Source: Anaeramoeba flamelloides
Lineage: Eukaryota; Metamonada; Anaeramoebidae
Direction of reading: 5' to 3'
Length of the DNA stretch: 64,000 nt
Assembly: GCA_027625915.1 (NCBI GenBank)
Contig: JANTQA010000075.1
Location: forward strand, 682,001-746,000
The notes below the pieces were generated by a model. That model was given only the letters and a program-made list of their open reading frames with translations, was not told where the DNA came from and did no database searches. Below, in pieces: positions 1 to 11,421 of this stretch. A program made the position numbers and the translations under genes. The first letter of the stretch is position 1; each line of letters begins with the position of its first letter.

Positions 1-745
1 GTGAAAGAAAATATTAAGAGAAATGAAATATTGTTCAAGAAGTATTTCTATCGAATTAGAAACTTTGAAAAAAATTCCTTTTAAGATTTATTATGCAAAT
101 AATGTCAAGTTTATCCAAATTATGTATTTCGAAATTATTATCCAATAAAAAATAGTATTTTTTAATATGATAATTTCATAGATATGAATAGAATAAAATA
201 TATACAGATATATGATTTTTAGTTTTTTTTATCTTTTTAATTATTTATATGATTAAAAATATACAATTCAATTCTCAACTAAATCTAAATAAATTCCTGG
301 GATTAAATTGAGCTCAGACATCCTCAAATAATTTTAAAAGTTAATAAAAGGTTTGATATTATTCAATATTATTATCCACTTAAAATAAAGTATATATGTA
401 TTATAGATTGTTTCTAATTGATAATAAATATAAAAAAATATTATAAAATAATAAAAAAAAACAAAAAAATAAAGAAAAATACTTTAAATTCATCCTAATA
501 ATTTTTAATACAATAAAAATTTGAAAATAACGAAACTATTTCGATTATAATATTTTTATTTTGAAATTTCAGTTTTTTTTACATAAACAACTCTTTTTAG
601 AAAATAAAAAAATATATGTTATTTAATTATCATACCGAAAATCTCGCCAAATCATTATAATTTGTTTGAATTGACAAAAAATAAAAATGAATAATGTATT
701 ATAAGGATTTAAATATTTATTGAAGTTATGTATATTTATAATATA
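1..745. other. AT-rich intergenic DNA, nothing recognised
   Basis: Very AT-rich sequence with many short A and T runs and no open frame of useful length. I see no gene, RNA gene or clear repeat here. Confidence 0.5.
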
Positions 746-2042
746 ACATTAGAGATTTTGATGAGATCTGTCATCAAGTCACAATAAATTTACCAAAATC
801 ACGATAATTTCTATTAAATCGGAATTTTCAATATCAGACAATCAAGATTTGATATATTGTGATAAAAAAAATCGAGATATTCCATAAAAAGTCACAAAAA
901 TTATTTAAAAATCGCGATAAATGCCAAAATATCAGGATTAATAAGTAACAGCATATTTTAGTCGATGTGTATTGATGTTAATTCAGTAATATTTTTATTA
1001 AGAAAAACTTTTTTTGATCAAAAAAAGATCTTGTGAAAAAAAGTTATTCTTTGAAATAAAAAAAAAATACTTGATTCAATCAATAATCAGAACAAAGAGT
1101 TTTATTATATTATATTTTGATTTGTTTGACAAACATATCCGATCCTTTTAGATACAGAAAAATAATAAATAAAAAAAAATAAATATTTTCTCAGTCAAAG
1201 ATAGTGTTGTAAATTGTGTTGAATAAAATAGCTTCAAAAACAACCAACCATCCTCACCTTCTTTTAAGAATGTGTTCTTGAGTTAAAACATTTTCAATAT
1301 TCTAGAAAAGCTGAAATGGGTTGGATAACTTTACAAAAGCTTTCACAACATTTTTATCCCAATTATCAACAATTCACCGGATTTTTTGTACAAAAGCTTT
1401 CTTCTCCTTATTCTTCTTCTTCTTTGAGCTTCATTTTATTGAAAAAAAAAAAAAATAGAGCCCAAGCTTAGGGGTTTTTGTTTGATCGATCACCAATAAG
1501 AATGAGGATTATTCTTTATTCTTTTTGTTTATTTGACCTATGGAAGTAATAACTCCATTTTTTTTTTAAAAAGAAATCATTTTTAATTTCAAGTAGATTA
1601 CTAAAAGGAATGTTATTTATTTGATAAAATTTGTTTGAGATTTTATATTTTGTTAAAAAAAAAAAATATGAAAAGAAAAAAAAAATTCTACTAAAAACAT
1701 TCTCATTCTGTTTATAATAGGTTTCTGTCTTTCAAAACTTTCAAACACTTGAAGACAATTCACAATACTTTCAAACACTTTCAAACACTTTCTAACATTC
1801 TAATGGGAAAAAGTGTTATAAAAGTCTCAAGAATTTGTAAAAGTCAAAATATTTTTTTTAAAGCGATTTCAATAAATATATTTTTCATCTTTTCGCCATA
1901 ATATTTTATCATGATAATGTGGAGTATCGCGATTTTATGATATTTTGTTATAAAGTATGGCTAATCACACTTTTTTTAATATTATCACAAATAATTTTTA
2001 ATATCATGGTAATATATATTATCATCAAAATCTCTATTTTAT
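746..2042. mobile_element. Long-TIR element (family H), ~1.3 kb
   Basis: The left end carries TAGAGATTTTGATGA near 749 and the right end carries its reverse complement, TCATCAAAATCTCTA, near 2022. The arms are about 160-190 bp and imperfect. A matching inner landmark, AAAATCGCGATA, lies near 905 and is inverted at about 1924. The core (about 940-1880) has no coding capacity and includes a short tandem array of CTTTCAAACA-like units at 1736-1800. It looks like a degenerate non-autonomous DNA element or fold-back. The exact ends and any target duplication are uncertain. Confidence 0.45.
1736..1800. repeat. Short minisatellite, CTTTCAAACA-like units
   Basis: ACTTTCAAACA-type units recur about five times with small changes over this stretch, inside the core of the long-TIR element. 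Confidence 0.5.
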
Positions 2043-2287
2043 CAAACATGAAATAAAAAAATAATATCAATTAACTTTCAAAGTAATAATTGAATTTATC
2101 AAACCATTTACTAACGTTTTAAAATAAGTTATTTGTTGTTTTAATATAATAATTAAACTGTGAAATATTTTTTTATTAATTTTAATATTGCTATGTTATA
2201 AATTACAATTTTTCTTTATTCAATTGACTATTTAAGTTAAACAAATCTTAATATTATTGAAAATCATGATATTTTATCAAAAGATAA

Positions 2288-2830
2288 TAAACCCCAATTC
2301 AAAATTTTTTCACACACCAAAATTCGCATTGTGAAAAAAAAAAACTTATTTAATCAATTCAAGAAGATTTACTAAATTAGAACCATTCACTATGTGAAAT
2401 GTTAACACTTTTTTATAAATTATAATACTCACAAAACAATAAATAAATAAATAAATATCAATACAAATACATCATGGATGTACTAAAAATTTTGTAGAGA
2501 GCAAAACAAAAAAATACATTGGTAAATTTGTTTATATTCTATTAGGAATATTGATGGATCAAATGGTTAGATACTACCAATTAATATTATTTGAGTTCTT
2601 CTATTTGGAATAACCCTCACATAACCTAATATCAATAGTTGAAAAAAATTTTGATCGAACGGAACAAGTTATAGTAATTCAAATAATGAAATGAAAACAA
2701 AAACTAAAAGATGAAAAAATGATTTTCATATTTAACAAAAATCAAAAGTATCTCTGATTTGAATGAAATTGTATTATTCTGATTGTTTTGAACGTTTTAG
2801 CTGTGTGGAAAATTTTTAATTTTAGTTTAT
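2288..2830. mobile_element. Three-terminus element, family B copy 1
   Basis: The left terminus begins TAAACCCCAATTCAAAA at 2288 and runs into CACACACC. The right terminus ends AATTTTAGTTTAT at 2830 and is its imperfect inverse. A degenerate third copy, in the orientation of the right end, lies at about 2474-2500 (ACTAAAAATTTTGTAGAG), some 186 bp from the left end. The body aligns by eye to 56750-57299. No intact coding frame was found. Confidence 0.6.
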
Positions 2831-3376
2831 ATTAAAATTCACAATAATTGTCTAAATCACATAGTAAAAAATTAATATGTTTTTCACAATTGATAAATTC
2901 TAACATAATATATACTTTATTGTTCATTCAAAAAAAATTGTTGATCAAATAGAAAACATGATCTTTAATAATTTTCTTTTATTTTTTGAAAAATCAAGAT
3001 AAAATTACAATTAAAGGAAAACTTTTATTAAATATTTTAAAAAAAAATATTTTTACAAAAAGGAAGAATATTGTCAAAAAATTATAAAAAAAATTAAAAA
3101 ATGATTTAATTTAAATAGTATTTTATTCTATGATTAATTCATTGTATATATATCATATATAAAAAACGAATTATAATATATTATCTGAAAAATAAAACAT
3201 TTTAATCTTAAATTTGAATTTATATTATAAATATTAGATATAAATTTATAATATTAAAAAATCTTCAAAAAAAATATATCAAATAAAAAAAATATAGAAT
3301 TCACTTATTTTAATTATTGTTAAGAAATTCCCAAAAAACTAAAATTTAAATAATAAAATTCCTAAAGAAATATTAA
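2831..3376. other. Intergenic DNA between two elements
   Basis: AT-rich sequence without recognisable genes or repeats. Confidence 0.4.
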
Positions 3377-4087
3377 TATAAACTCTTTTTTCAAATAAAA
3401 GGGCACAAAAAATTTTAAGAATTATTCATAAATGAATCAAATTAATTGTAGTATCATTCTAAAATCTAAGAAACGCTTTAAAACATAAAAAAAACACACA
3501 ACTGAATTTTAAAACTCATTAAAACTAAACAATAAAAATTATAATTAAATATTTTAAAAATTGGTGTGCCCTTTTATTTGAAATGAGAAATCTCGTTTTG
3601 TAAATTGTAAATGAAAAAAATTATAAACCCAATAAAAACCTTTGAACAAGGCGAATTGGGAAAAAGTTCTCAACATTTTATTGATAATTCTTTACACGTC
3701 AAACTTTTGTTCTTTAAAGTCTCATATTCAATATAAAGCCACAATTCATCTGGTATTTTGTTGGAATGTTTTTTCTTTTTTTTTCTCTTTTCTTTGTTCC
3801 ACACATCAATCCAATAATGGTCTTTCTTAATTCCTATTTCTAACTCATTCGAAATCAAACTTAAACTGTTTCAGTTTATACACAGGTAGATTATTTCCAA
3901 ATTGGTTTTTTCTGATCTTGCTTTTTCATTTTCCAACTGTTCAATATCCAAAAATAAAAAAAGCAAAAAATGAAAAAATGAATAATTAAAATGAAAATTA
4001 CCAATAAGTAATTATCTTATTAACAATCAAATTCGATGATATTGACTATTTGAGAGGTGTGCCCTTTTGTTTGAAAAATAGTTTATA
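3377..4087. mobile_element. Three-terminus element, family F
   Basis: The left end at 3377-3407 contains TTTCAAATAAAAGGGCACA. The right end at 4058-4087 is its inverse, TGTGCCCTTTTGTTTGAAAA followed by ATAGTTTATA. A third copy in the same orientation as the right end sits at 3564-3590 (TGTGCCCTTTTATTTGAAAT), 187 bp from the left end. Between the internal copy and the right end a minus-strand open stretch (3670-3858) could be a transposase relic, but I cannot assign it to a family. Both outer ends read TATAAAC outward-in, consistent with insertion at TA or TATA. Confidence 0.65.
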
Positions 4088-4685
4088 TATAAAACAATAA
4101 TATATATCTAGAACCAATGGATATAAAAGACATTTATAATTTAGACACTATTATCGTTTTTATAAAATTTCAAAAAAAAAAACTTGTAAAGGATTTTTGA
4201 TAAAATAAAATCATTCATTTTGGACCCTCCCAAGCATTAAAAAGAATATTTACTATTTTTCAAAAATAATCAATTAATATTTTTAAATTTGATAATCACA
4301 AGTAAGAAATAATTAACTATATTAAAGAAAGAAATGTTTTCTTAACTCACAAAACCATAGAAGGCAAATATACTTTAAATTATTGACCATTTTAAATTGA
4401 AAGTGTTTTCATTTGATATATTTTAAAAACCTATTTATAAAAGAATAGAGATTCTTCGAATTTAGGATCATTTTCAAAATTTATCCCTGAAATTTTAAAT
4501 ACCAGTAACTTTCAAATGGGACAATTATTTTGTTTCTCCTATTTAATGGTTAACAACCTTTTCCAATTGTTGTTTTATTTAATTTTAATTCTTTTCAATT
4601 TGAATTAGACTTTGAGCAAAATATTATTTATCATTTTTTTCAAATTTGCATTTACAAATCTATTCAGAATTTTTTTTAAAAATCA

Positions 4686-7600
4686 ATGAGCGAAGAGAAA
4701 AATAAAAAGAAAAAAAATAAAAAAAAAGATAAAGGGAAAAATGGAAATGGAAAAGGAAAAGGAAAGGGGAAAGGAAAAGGAAAGGGAAAAAATAAAGACA
4801 AAGGAAAAAACAAAGGAAAAGGAAAAAAAAATACAATTAAAAAAAAAGGAAACAAAAATAAAAATAAAAACAAAACAAAAAAATCCAAGAAACAAGAAAC
4901 AAGCAACGACCATGTTTTAACTTTACAAAACTATATTTTTGAAAATGATACACCTACTATTGAGGCACTATCACCTCTTGTCATTTATAATACAAATGAT
5001 GATATCCAATTTAAGGACTATGGTGCGTATGAAGACTTTAGTATCGAAAACGAAGTAGTACTTTTAAACAAACTGTCTGATTCTTGTAAGGAAGGAGACA
5101 AACTTGTTTCTCTTTTGTATTCTCACCGTCCTATGGCTCTCTCAATCTCCAATGTAAAATTTTTTTCTTTTCTAATATTTTTTTTCTTTTTTTTTTTTTT
5201 ATTTCAAGAACATCCAAATTCCAATTTTTTTTCTTTTTTCTTTTTTCAAAAAACCTTTCCAACAAACCTATTTAAAAAAAAAAAACAATAGTCTAAAAAT
5301 GATGTTAAAGATAAAAGATTTGATGAAAAGGAAAAAGTTGATGAATTGCATAGAATTACACACGAAATTTTAAAGCCATTATCAGACCAAGCAAAACGAT
5401 TAATGGATTTTCGAGATGAAACCACAGAGCTTTTTTGTGAGGTAATATTTTTTTTTTTTGCTCAAACCGAAAAAAACAAAAGAAAGAAAACAAAAAAACA
5501 ACAAACTTTTAAAGAATTGCTTTGTTTTAATTTCAAATACCCTTACGTTTTGGTCTCGTTCTTTAATTAAACACTACAATTCTACATTAAATACCTATAT
5601 TTAGATTGTCAAAACATATTTAGATCAAAAAAAAAATGGAGCCTTTACCTCAAATATCAAACAAGAATTAATCACTTGCCTTGATGTGTACATTTTGGTC
5701 GATCTATTGATTGCAAATAAATCTTCTTTTTCTAATGATTTTTCTCATTTTAAACGGTAAATAACTTGAAACACCTTACATTTTTTACAACTTTTTTTCT
5801 TTTTTATTTTTCTCTTCACCACCGTCATTATCAAAATTAAAACTTTCCAAACCATATATTTTCTTAATTCTTTAAATTTATTCCTTTTCATTTATTCCTT
5901 TCTAAAAATTTATTCCTTTACGTTTATTCCTTTTCGTTTATTCCTTTTCATTTATTTCCTTTATTTCAAACATAAAAAAGTGAATTTTCAATCTTGTTTC
6001 AAGGTAATCTTGAAAGCGCGCTCGCTATTGAAGAAATGCACAAAATTAGTCTTTTTATTGCAAACAATTATAGTTTAATCATTCATTTAAAAACAGAACT
6101 TGCAAAAATACCAAAGTATGTATAATTTAAACACTTATTCGTTGTCGATTCTTTCTTTAAAAATTTAGTATTCTTTTAATCGTTTTTTGATGTGGATCAT
6201 CAAGTAAATAGTCTTTGATTAAAAGAAAAATCTTGCTGGGCTTATCTTTTTGTTTATTTTGAATTCTTGACTCATTTTTTCCCTTTCTTTTCTTGAAAAA
6301 ATAAATAATAAAATAATCATTGTAAACAAATTTCTAATTTTTTAAAAGTTATGAAGAAATTTTGGAAGAATTAATCAATTATACTGTGGAAATTTATGAA
6401 AATAATCAATATTATTGTAATAGCGAAAAAAGTCGTTATTTACGTACAATGGTTACCTGCTTGATTTTATTAGATCAAAAAAATGAAAAAAAAAATGTTT
6501 TTAAATCAAAAAACATTCCTCTTGCAAAAATTGGAAAATTCATTAAAGTAAGATAAAAAGCTTTTATTCTATTTTTTTTTTTTTATTATTTTTTTTTTAA
6601 TCTTTATCTTTGTCTTTATTAAAATATTTATCTAAATCTTGATCTAAATCTTTTTCTATACTTGGAAAGATAATGAAAAATAAAATGAATTATCATTATT
6701 TATCAATTCAAAATCCAATTATTTCAATTTTAAAAAAGAAATGTGATTAATAAACAACAAAATATGAAAACATTTTATTTAAATAAACTACTTGTCCAAC
6801 AATTCAATTATTATTCGAGAAATCCTAAGGATTTAAAAGAAAGCCGTTTAGAACTATTCAAAACATTTTTTTTTAAATTGATCTTTTCAGAAGCTTTTCT
6901 TTTTTAAAAAGAGTAAAAATTTTCAGATTTATATAGAATCTCACAACAACCAACCCAATATTAAACTGTACAAAATTTGAATAGAGTTTAATTAAAAGTA
7001 AATGTAAAAAAAAATAAAATGTTTAAAAAAATTGTATTTTTGATTTTGGATCCCCAGTGTTGCTTTAAGGACTATCTGAATTTTAGGTTCAGCTCAGATT
7101 AGTTTTATATTTAACTTCATAGTTATTTTCTTTTAAGAATGTCAAGTCAATAGTAATTGTTAAAATTTATGTTTTTTTTGAATTTTCCCATTTGGGCAAA
7201 TACATTTTTGATCCTTCCAAATTTTCGACATTTAAAATATGTTATCGAAAGGCTTTCCATATTTTTGAAAATCACAAGATTTAAATCCAGGAACGCTTGT
7301 GTCTGTCCACTTCCTTCTAAAGTATTATGGAGTTTAGGTTCGTTTTATAAATATACTTGAAAATAATTTGCATTGAAATTGGATTCAGGGGGTAAAAAAA
7401 TTGATTTTACAATTTAGACTTTTTTGATTTGGAAATTCGATAAATTTTTTGAACAAAACAAGTTTTCACACAAAATCCTAAAAATCGACTGTACTTTCAA
7501 TTTTCATCATCGGTAGAGAATCGATTAAATGGTTTGTATTGTAGAATATTACATTAAATTTCAATAACCAACAAATCTCAAATTTAGATAGACCTTAGAT

Positions 7601-10600
7601 GTAAATTGAAATCAAAAAAAAAAAATACATTAAGAGTGAGACAACAAATAATTTTTTTTTTTTTTATTGAAATATTCAAACACTTTTCTAAAAATTCAAT
7701 TTAAATTTTTTCAAACAAATTCCAACTTTTTTATTTTTTGGAGTTAATTAAAATAATTATATTATATTATATTCAACTAAATTCGATTGAATTCAATTCA
7801 AAACAAAATAATAACAAACAAATAAAAATAATAACAAACAAATAAAAATAATAACAAATAAATAAAAATATTAAATTATCTTCAAAAAAATTAAAATAAC
7901 TTGAATTAACAAAAAAAAAAACTAACAATAAATAATAATTCAATATAATTCAAATCAATTAAATAAAAAAAAACAAAAACAAAAATTAGTGGACGCCATA
8001 TATTTTATATTGTGGAGATATGGCTATGAGATTAGAAGAATTTTTAGCACAATGCCCACACTATTCCAAAGATGTTTTTAGTTCAATTGATGAAAAAAAA
8101 ATTGCATCAGGATATTTATTAACAACCCATTTAGATCAACAAAGAGAGGAACACAATTCATTTGTCTCTGATTTTTCACATATGTTAAATGTTGTTCGGG
8201 TCCAGAGAGCACAAAAGGAAGAGATTTCGAAAAAACAGCACGATGAAATTATTGCATTAATTAGAAGAGGATTTAGATTAATTAGCTATTGGTCAACTAA
8301 AGTAATTGAGCAACTTGCTTGGAAATATACTCATCCAACTCAAGATCCAAATTTGCCAAAGGAGGTTACAGGCTATGAAAAAGTTGTCAAATATAATTAT
8401 ACCGATGAGGAAAAGGAAGCACTTGTTGAATTTATTTCCATGATTAAAGGTGTATCTGCATTAATGAAAAAAAGTGAAGGCAATTTATATCCAATTATTA
8501 GATCATTTATTCATGATCAAATCCAAGAATTTGCCTTAGTAATTATTTTAATTTTCTTGTGGTTTAATTAACTTTTTTTTTTTTTTTTTTTATTTTAAAT
8601 TCAAAACTCAATTGATTTCCTTTTTTTGTTTTTAAAAACGAAAAAAATAAACAAACAAATAAACCAAACAATAATAATATTGATAATAATAAAAATAAAA
8701 TAGACAACCTTAAGGCCAATGATCAAAAAAGCAGCAAAAAAAAAAAAAAAAAATACTTTAGGAAAACTTGTTTGGCTAAGAACAATATTAGCTGATTGGA
8801 AAAATGGAAAGGAACAAGAAGATTTAGCTTTAAGTGGGAAAAGTTATAAAGACACATTAGAATATGATCATAAAAATGTCGGTATTACAAGAACACAACA
8901 TGTTTTAATTATTTCACTTTTGGAAAATATGTTTAGTGAAAAGGCAGCAGGTATGAAGGGAGGGTTTATGAAAGGAAAGGATTTCACTTCTGGAGAGGTT
9001 AAAGAATTCCAAGATTTTTTAAATAAATTATGGGTTTATCCCTATTTAATGAATTATTCCGAAACTGTTCGACAATCTTCAGATTTGGGGATCGTTTGGT
9101 ATAGAGAATTTCATCTCGGGTTAAATGAAGTTCTTCAATTCCCAATTGAAATGAGTTTACCTTGGATCATTACAAGATATGCTTTATCAATGAAAACCTC
9201 TTATCTTGCAGAAATGATGTTATATCCTTTATCCTTGTATTCTGATGCAGCTGAGCATGCACTAAAGGTTTTAAAACAAAAATTCCTATATGACGAAATT
9301 GAAGCAGAAGTTGATTTGACTTTTGATCAACTTGTTTTTGTGCTAACTGAAGAAATTTATAGTTATTATAAAAATGTTGCATCAATTAAGCAATTAGATA
9401 ATGTTTATAAACATGAAATTAGAAAGTAAAAACAATTAAAAATTTTTCTCTTTTTATTTTTTTTTAAACAAATAAATACTAAAAATAAACCAATAAATAA
9501 TTCCAAAAAACAAACAAAAAATAAAAAAACAATAAACATATACTAAATTTTTAAATAAAAAAAAAAATAAAAAATAAACAAACAAACAAAAAATAGATTA
9601 AAACCAGAACTAAATTTTGTACCACCGAAATCTAGATACCATATTTTATTAAGACAAAGACACTTCCATCTTTTAGGCCGAACAGTTAACTTAACAGAAT
9701 TAATTTCACAACGTATGAACAACATTTTAAGACAAAACATTGATTGGGCAATTAAAAAATTTGAATCAAGTGATATTACTGGAATTATGGATTTAGAATA
9801 TGACTTGACGAACATTCAAATAGTGCATCGGCTATTATCAGAATATTTGACACTTGATAGCTTTGATTCAATGTTTCAAGAAGTGAATGAATCGGCATCA
9901 TTAAAATCACTCCAATCTAGGGTTGTGCTTCATTGTATCTTCCAATTTATTGAAGACCTAGCAACCAATTTTGTTTACAATTCTGTCACGCAGAGATTTT
10001 TACGATCTCCATTAACATTTGTTGGAGAAGTTCCAAGGTCGCATTTAGGGAACATTCCAGAGATTTTTACCTTTGGTAACACGAAATTAAATGATTTATT
10101 TGAAGAAATTTTGGAAAGGTACCATGGCTTTTTCGGCATCCCACATGTTCTCGCTATTTTGAAATGGATTGGCGAAGACAATTTGCCGCTAATTGCACAA
10201 GAATGTCTGACCAATGTTGAATTGAAAATTCAAAATGTACTTGCGCCATATGTCGAAGAACTTTTAGCCGGTATGATCACCAAAACTAACTTGCTCTCCA
10301 TGGACAATTACGGAATTGACGGATGCTTTGGCGGGTTCCAGGTGCCACTGGATAACCTGAGGAAATACCCGCCACTGGAAACCAAGGTGTATCAAAATTT
10401 ACGAGAATTGGGGAATACCATTATATTGATGTACTTGTTTGAACAGGCGATGCCGCAATTAAAAGTACGGACATTTTTAAATAGCGCGCCATTTTTGTGT
10501 ATAATTCCGAAGAGGGCATTACGGAAAAAGGCCAAAAAGAAGATCAGACTGCTCAGGAAAAAGAAAAAATTGGTAAAAAAAAAAAAAGAGAAAAAAACAA

Positions 10601-11421
10601 AAGAGAAAAAAGCAAAAAAAAGTCGAAGAAAAAAAAAACAGCAAAGCTCTGACGAATCTTCTGGCGAAGAGGAACCAGAAGAAATCAAAGAAGAAGAAAT
10701 TGAAAAATGGATGAAAAAATTCGAAAACAAATTCAAAAAAAATACCCTGTCTGGCGTCATCGAAAGGCTATTAGAAAACGGTTCCAAGCATAATATTTCA
10801 AAATCAGAAAACCTTTCCAAAAGTCTTGTCTTTTCGTGTAAAAAGGCCGAGGACATGTACAAGCCAAACGAAAAGCCCATTTCCATTTTCTTGGCCACCC
10901 TGCTTCATGTTAATAAAATGCTGGATCCGGTAAGGGAAAAATGGCTTGGCGACCGCAAAAAGGGGTTGCCCAATATCGAAAGATCAAACGAATTTTATCG
11001 GCTGTGGTCAGCCTTGCAATTTATGTTTTGCCTACAGCTGACAAAGGAAGATATCAATAAGGAGGACGAAGAAGAAGAATGGGAATACGAATACAGAATG
11101 CTTTCAAATCAAGAAACCTATGGCGACGGGTTCGCCTGGGCTGGCGCAGCAATCATTCACTTTTTGGGACAACGAAACGTTTTTAATGCATTGGACTTTT
11201 CCTATCATATCTTAAATGCCAACGAAGCTCTCGAAGAAAAGACAGAAAAACCTGAAATCAAATCCTTTTTAAAACAAGCAAAATGGCTTCAAGATTTAAA
11301 CGAAATGCTGTTCAGTATTTTGAGATCCTATTGTCCAATACCTGAACCAGAAATTGTTGAATTCGAACCCCCCGAAGAAGAGGAACTTTCCAAAATTCCT
11401 CAATCAACAGTTCTCATTTAA
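4686..11421 (+). CDS. CYFIP: CYFIP/Sra-1 (PIR121) subunit of the WAVE/SCAR complex
   Basis: This is the cytoplasmic FMR1-interacting protein family member that holds the WAVE complex together, binds Rac1 and controls Arp2/3-driven actin protrusion. I reconstruct eight exons: 4686-5153, 5292-5441, 5605-5756, 5981-6115, 6349-6547, 7990-8538, 8704-9425 and 9597-11421. All junctions are GT-AG. The sum is 4,200 nt, an open frame of 1,399 residues against about 1,250 in animals. Alignable landmarks from memory of animal CYFIP include YEEILEELIN, YNYTDEEKEALVE, IQFPIEMS-like FPIEMSLPWI, FLYDEIEAEV, LRQRHFHLLGR and RLWSALQFMFC. The extra length is a Lys/Gly/Asn-rich N-terminus (residues about 5-75) and a Lys-rich plus acidic insertion near residues 1097-1165. 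The exon 4 acceptor was chosen at 5979-5980 because the AG at 6002-6003 breaks the frame. The fifth intron (1,442 bp) is much longer than the others. Confidence 0.95.
6548..7989 (+). other. Intron 5 of CYFIP (1,442 bp)
   Basis: It starts GTAAGA after a phase-0 lysine codon and ends TTAG before a Trp codon, so the protein reads FIK|WTPY...GDMA and rejoins the conserved family sequence. The other introns of this gene are 138-233 bp. The extra kilobase is AT-rich, has no coding signal, and contains several A/T microsatellite runs near 7740-7960. I did not match it to a dispersed repeat. Confidence 0.85.

Noticed and set aside
3670-3858. Minus-strand frame with DELWLYIEY and LTCKELSIKC, transposase-like helix-turn-helix
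   Set aside because: Suggestive, but too short and degenerate to name a transposase family; kept only as a possible relic inside family F.
4676-4913. Two antisense open frames (76 residues) opposite the start of CYFIP
   Set aside because: They are Phe/Leu/Ser-rich shadows of the Lys-codon polypurine tract on the plus strand.
6002-6004. Alternative acceptor for CYFIP exon 4 at 6002-6003
   Set aside because: It leaves the frame broken; the AG at 5979-5980 restores frame and adds conserved-length sequence.
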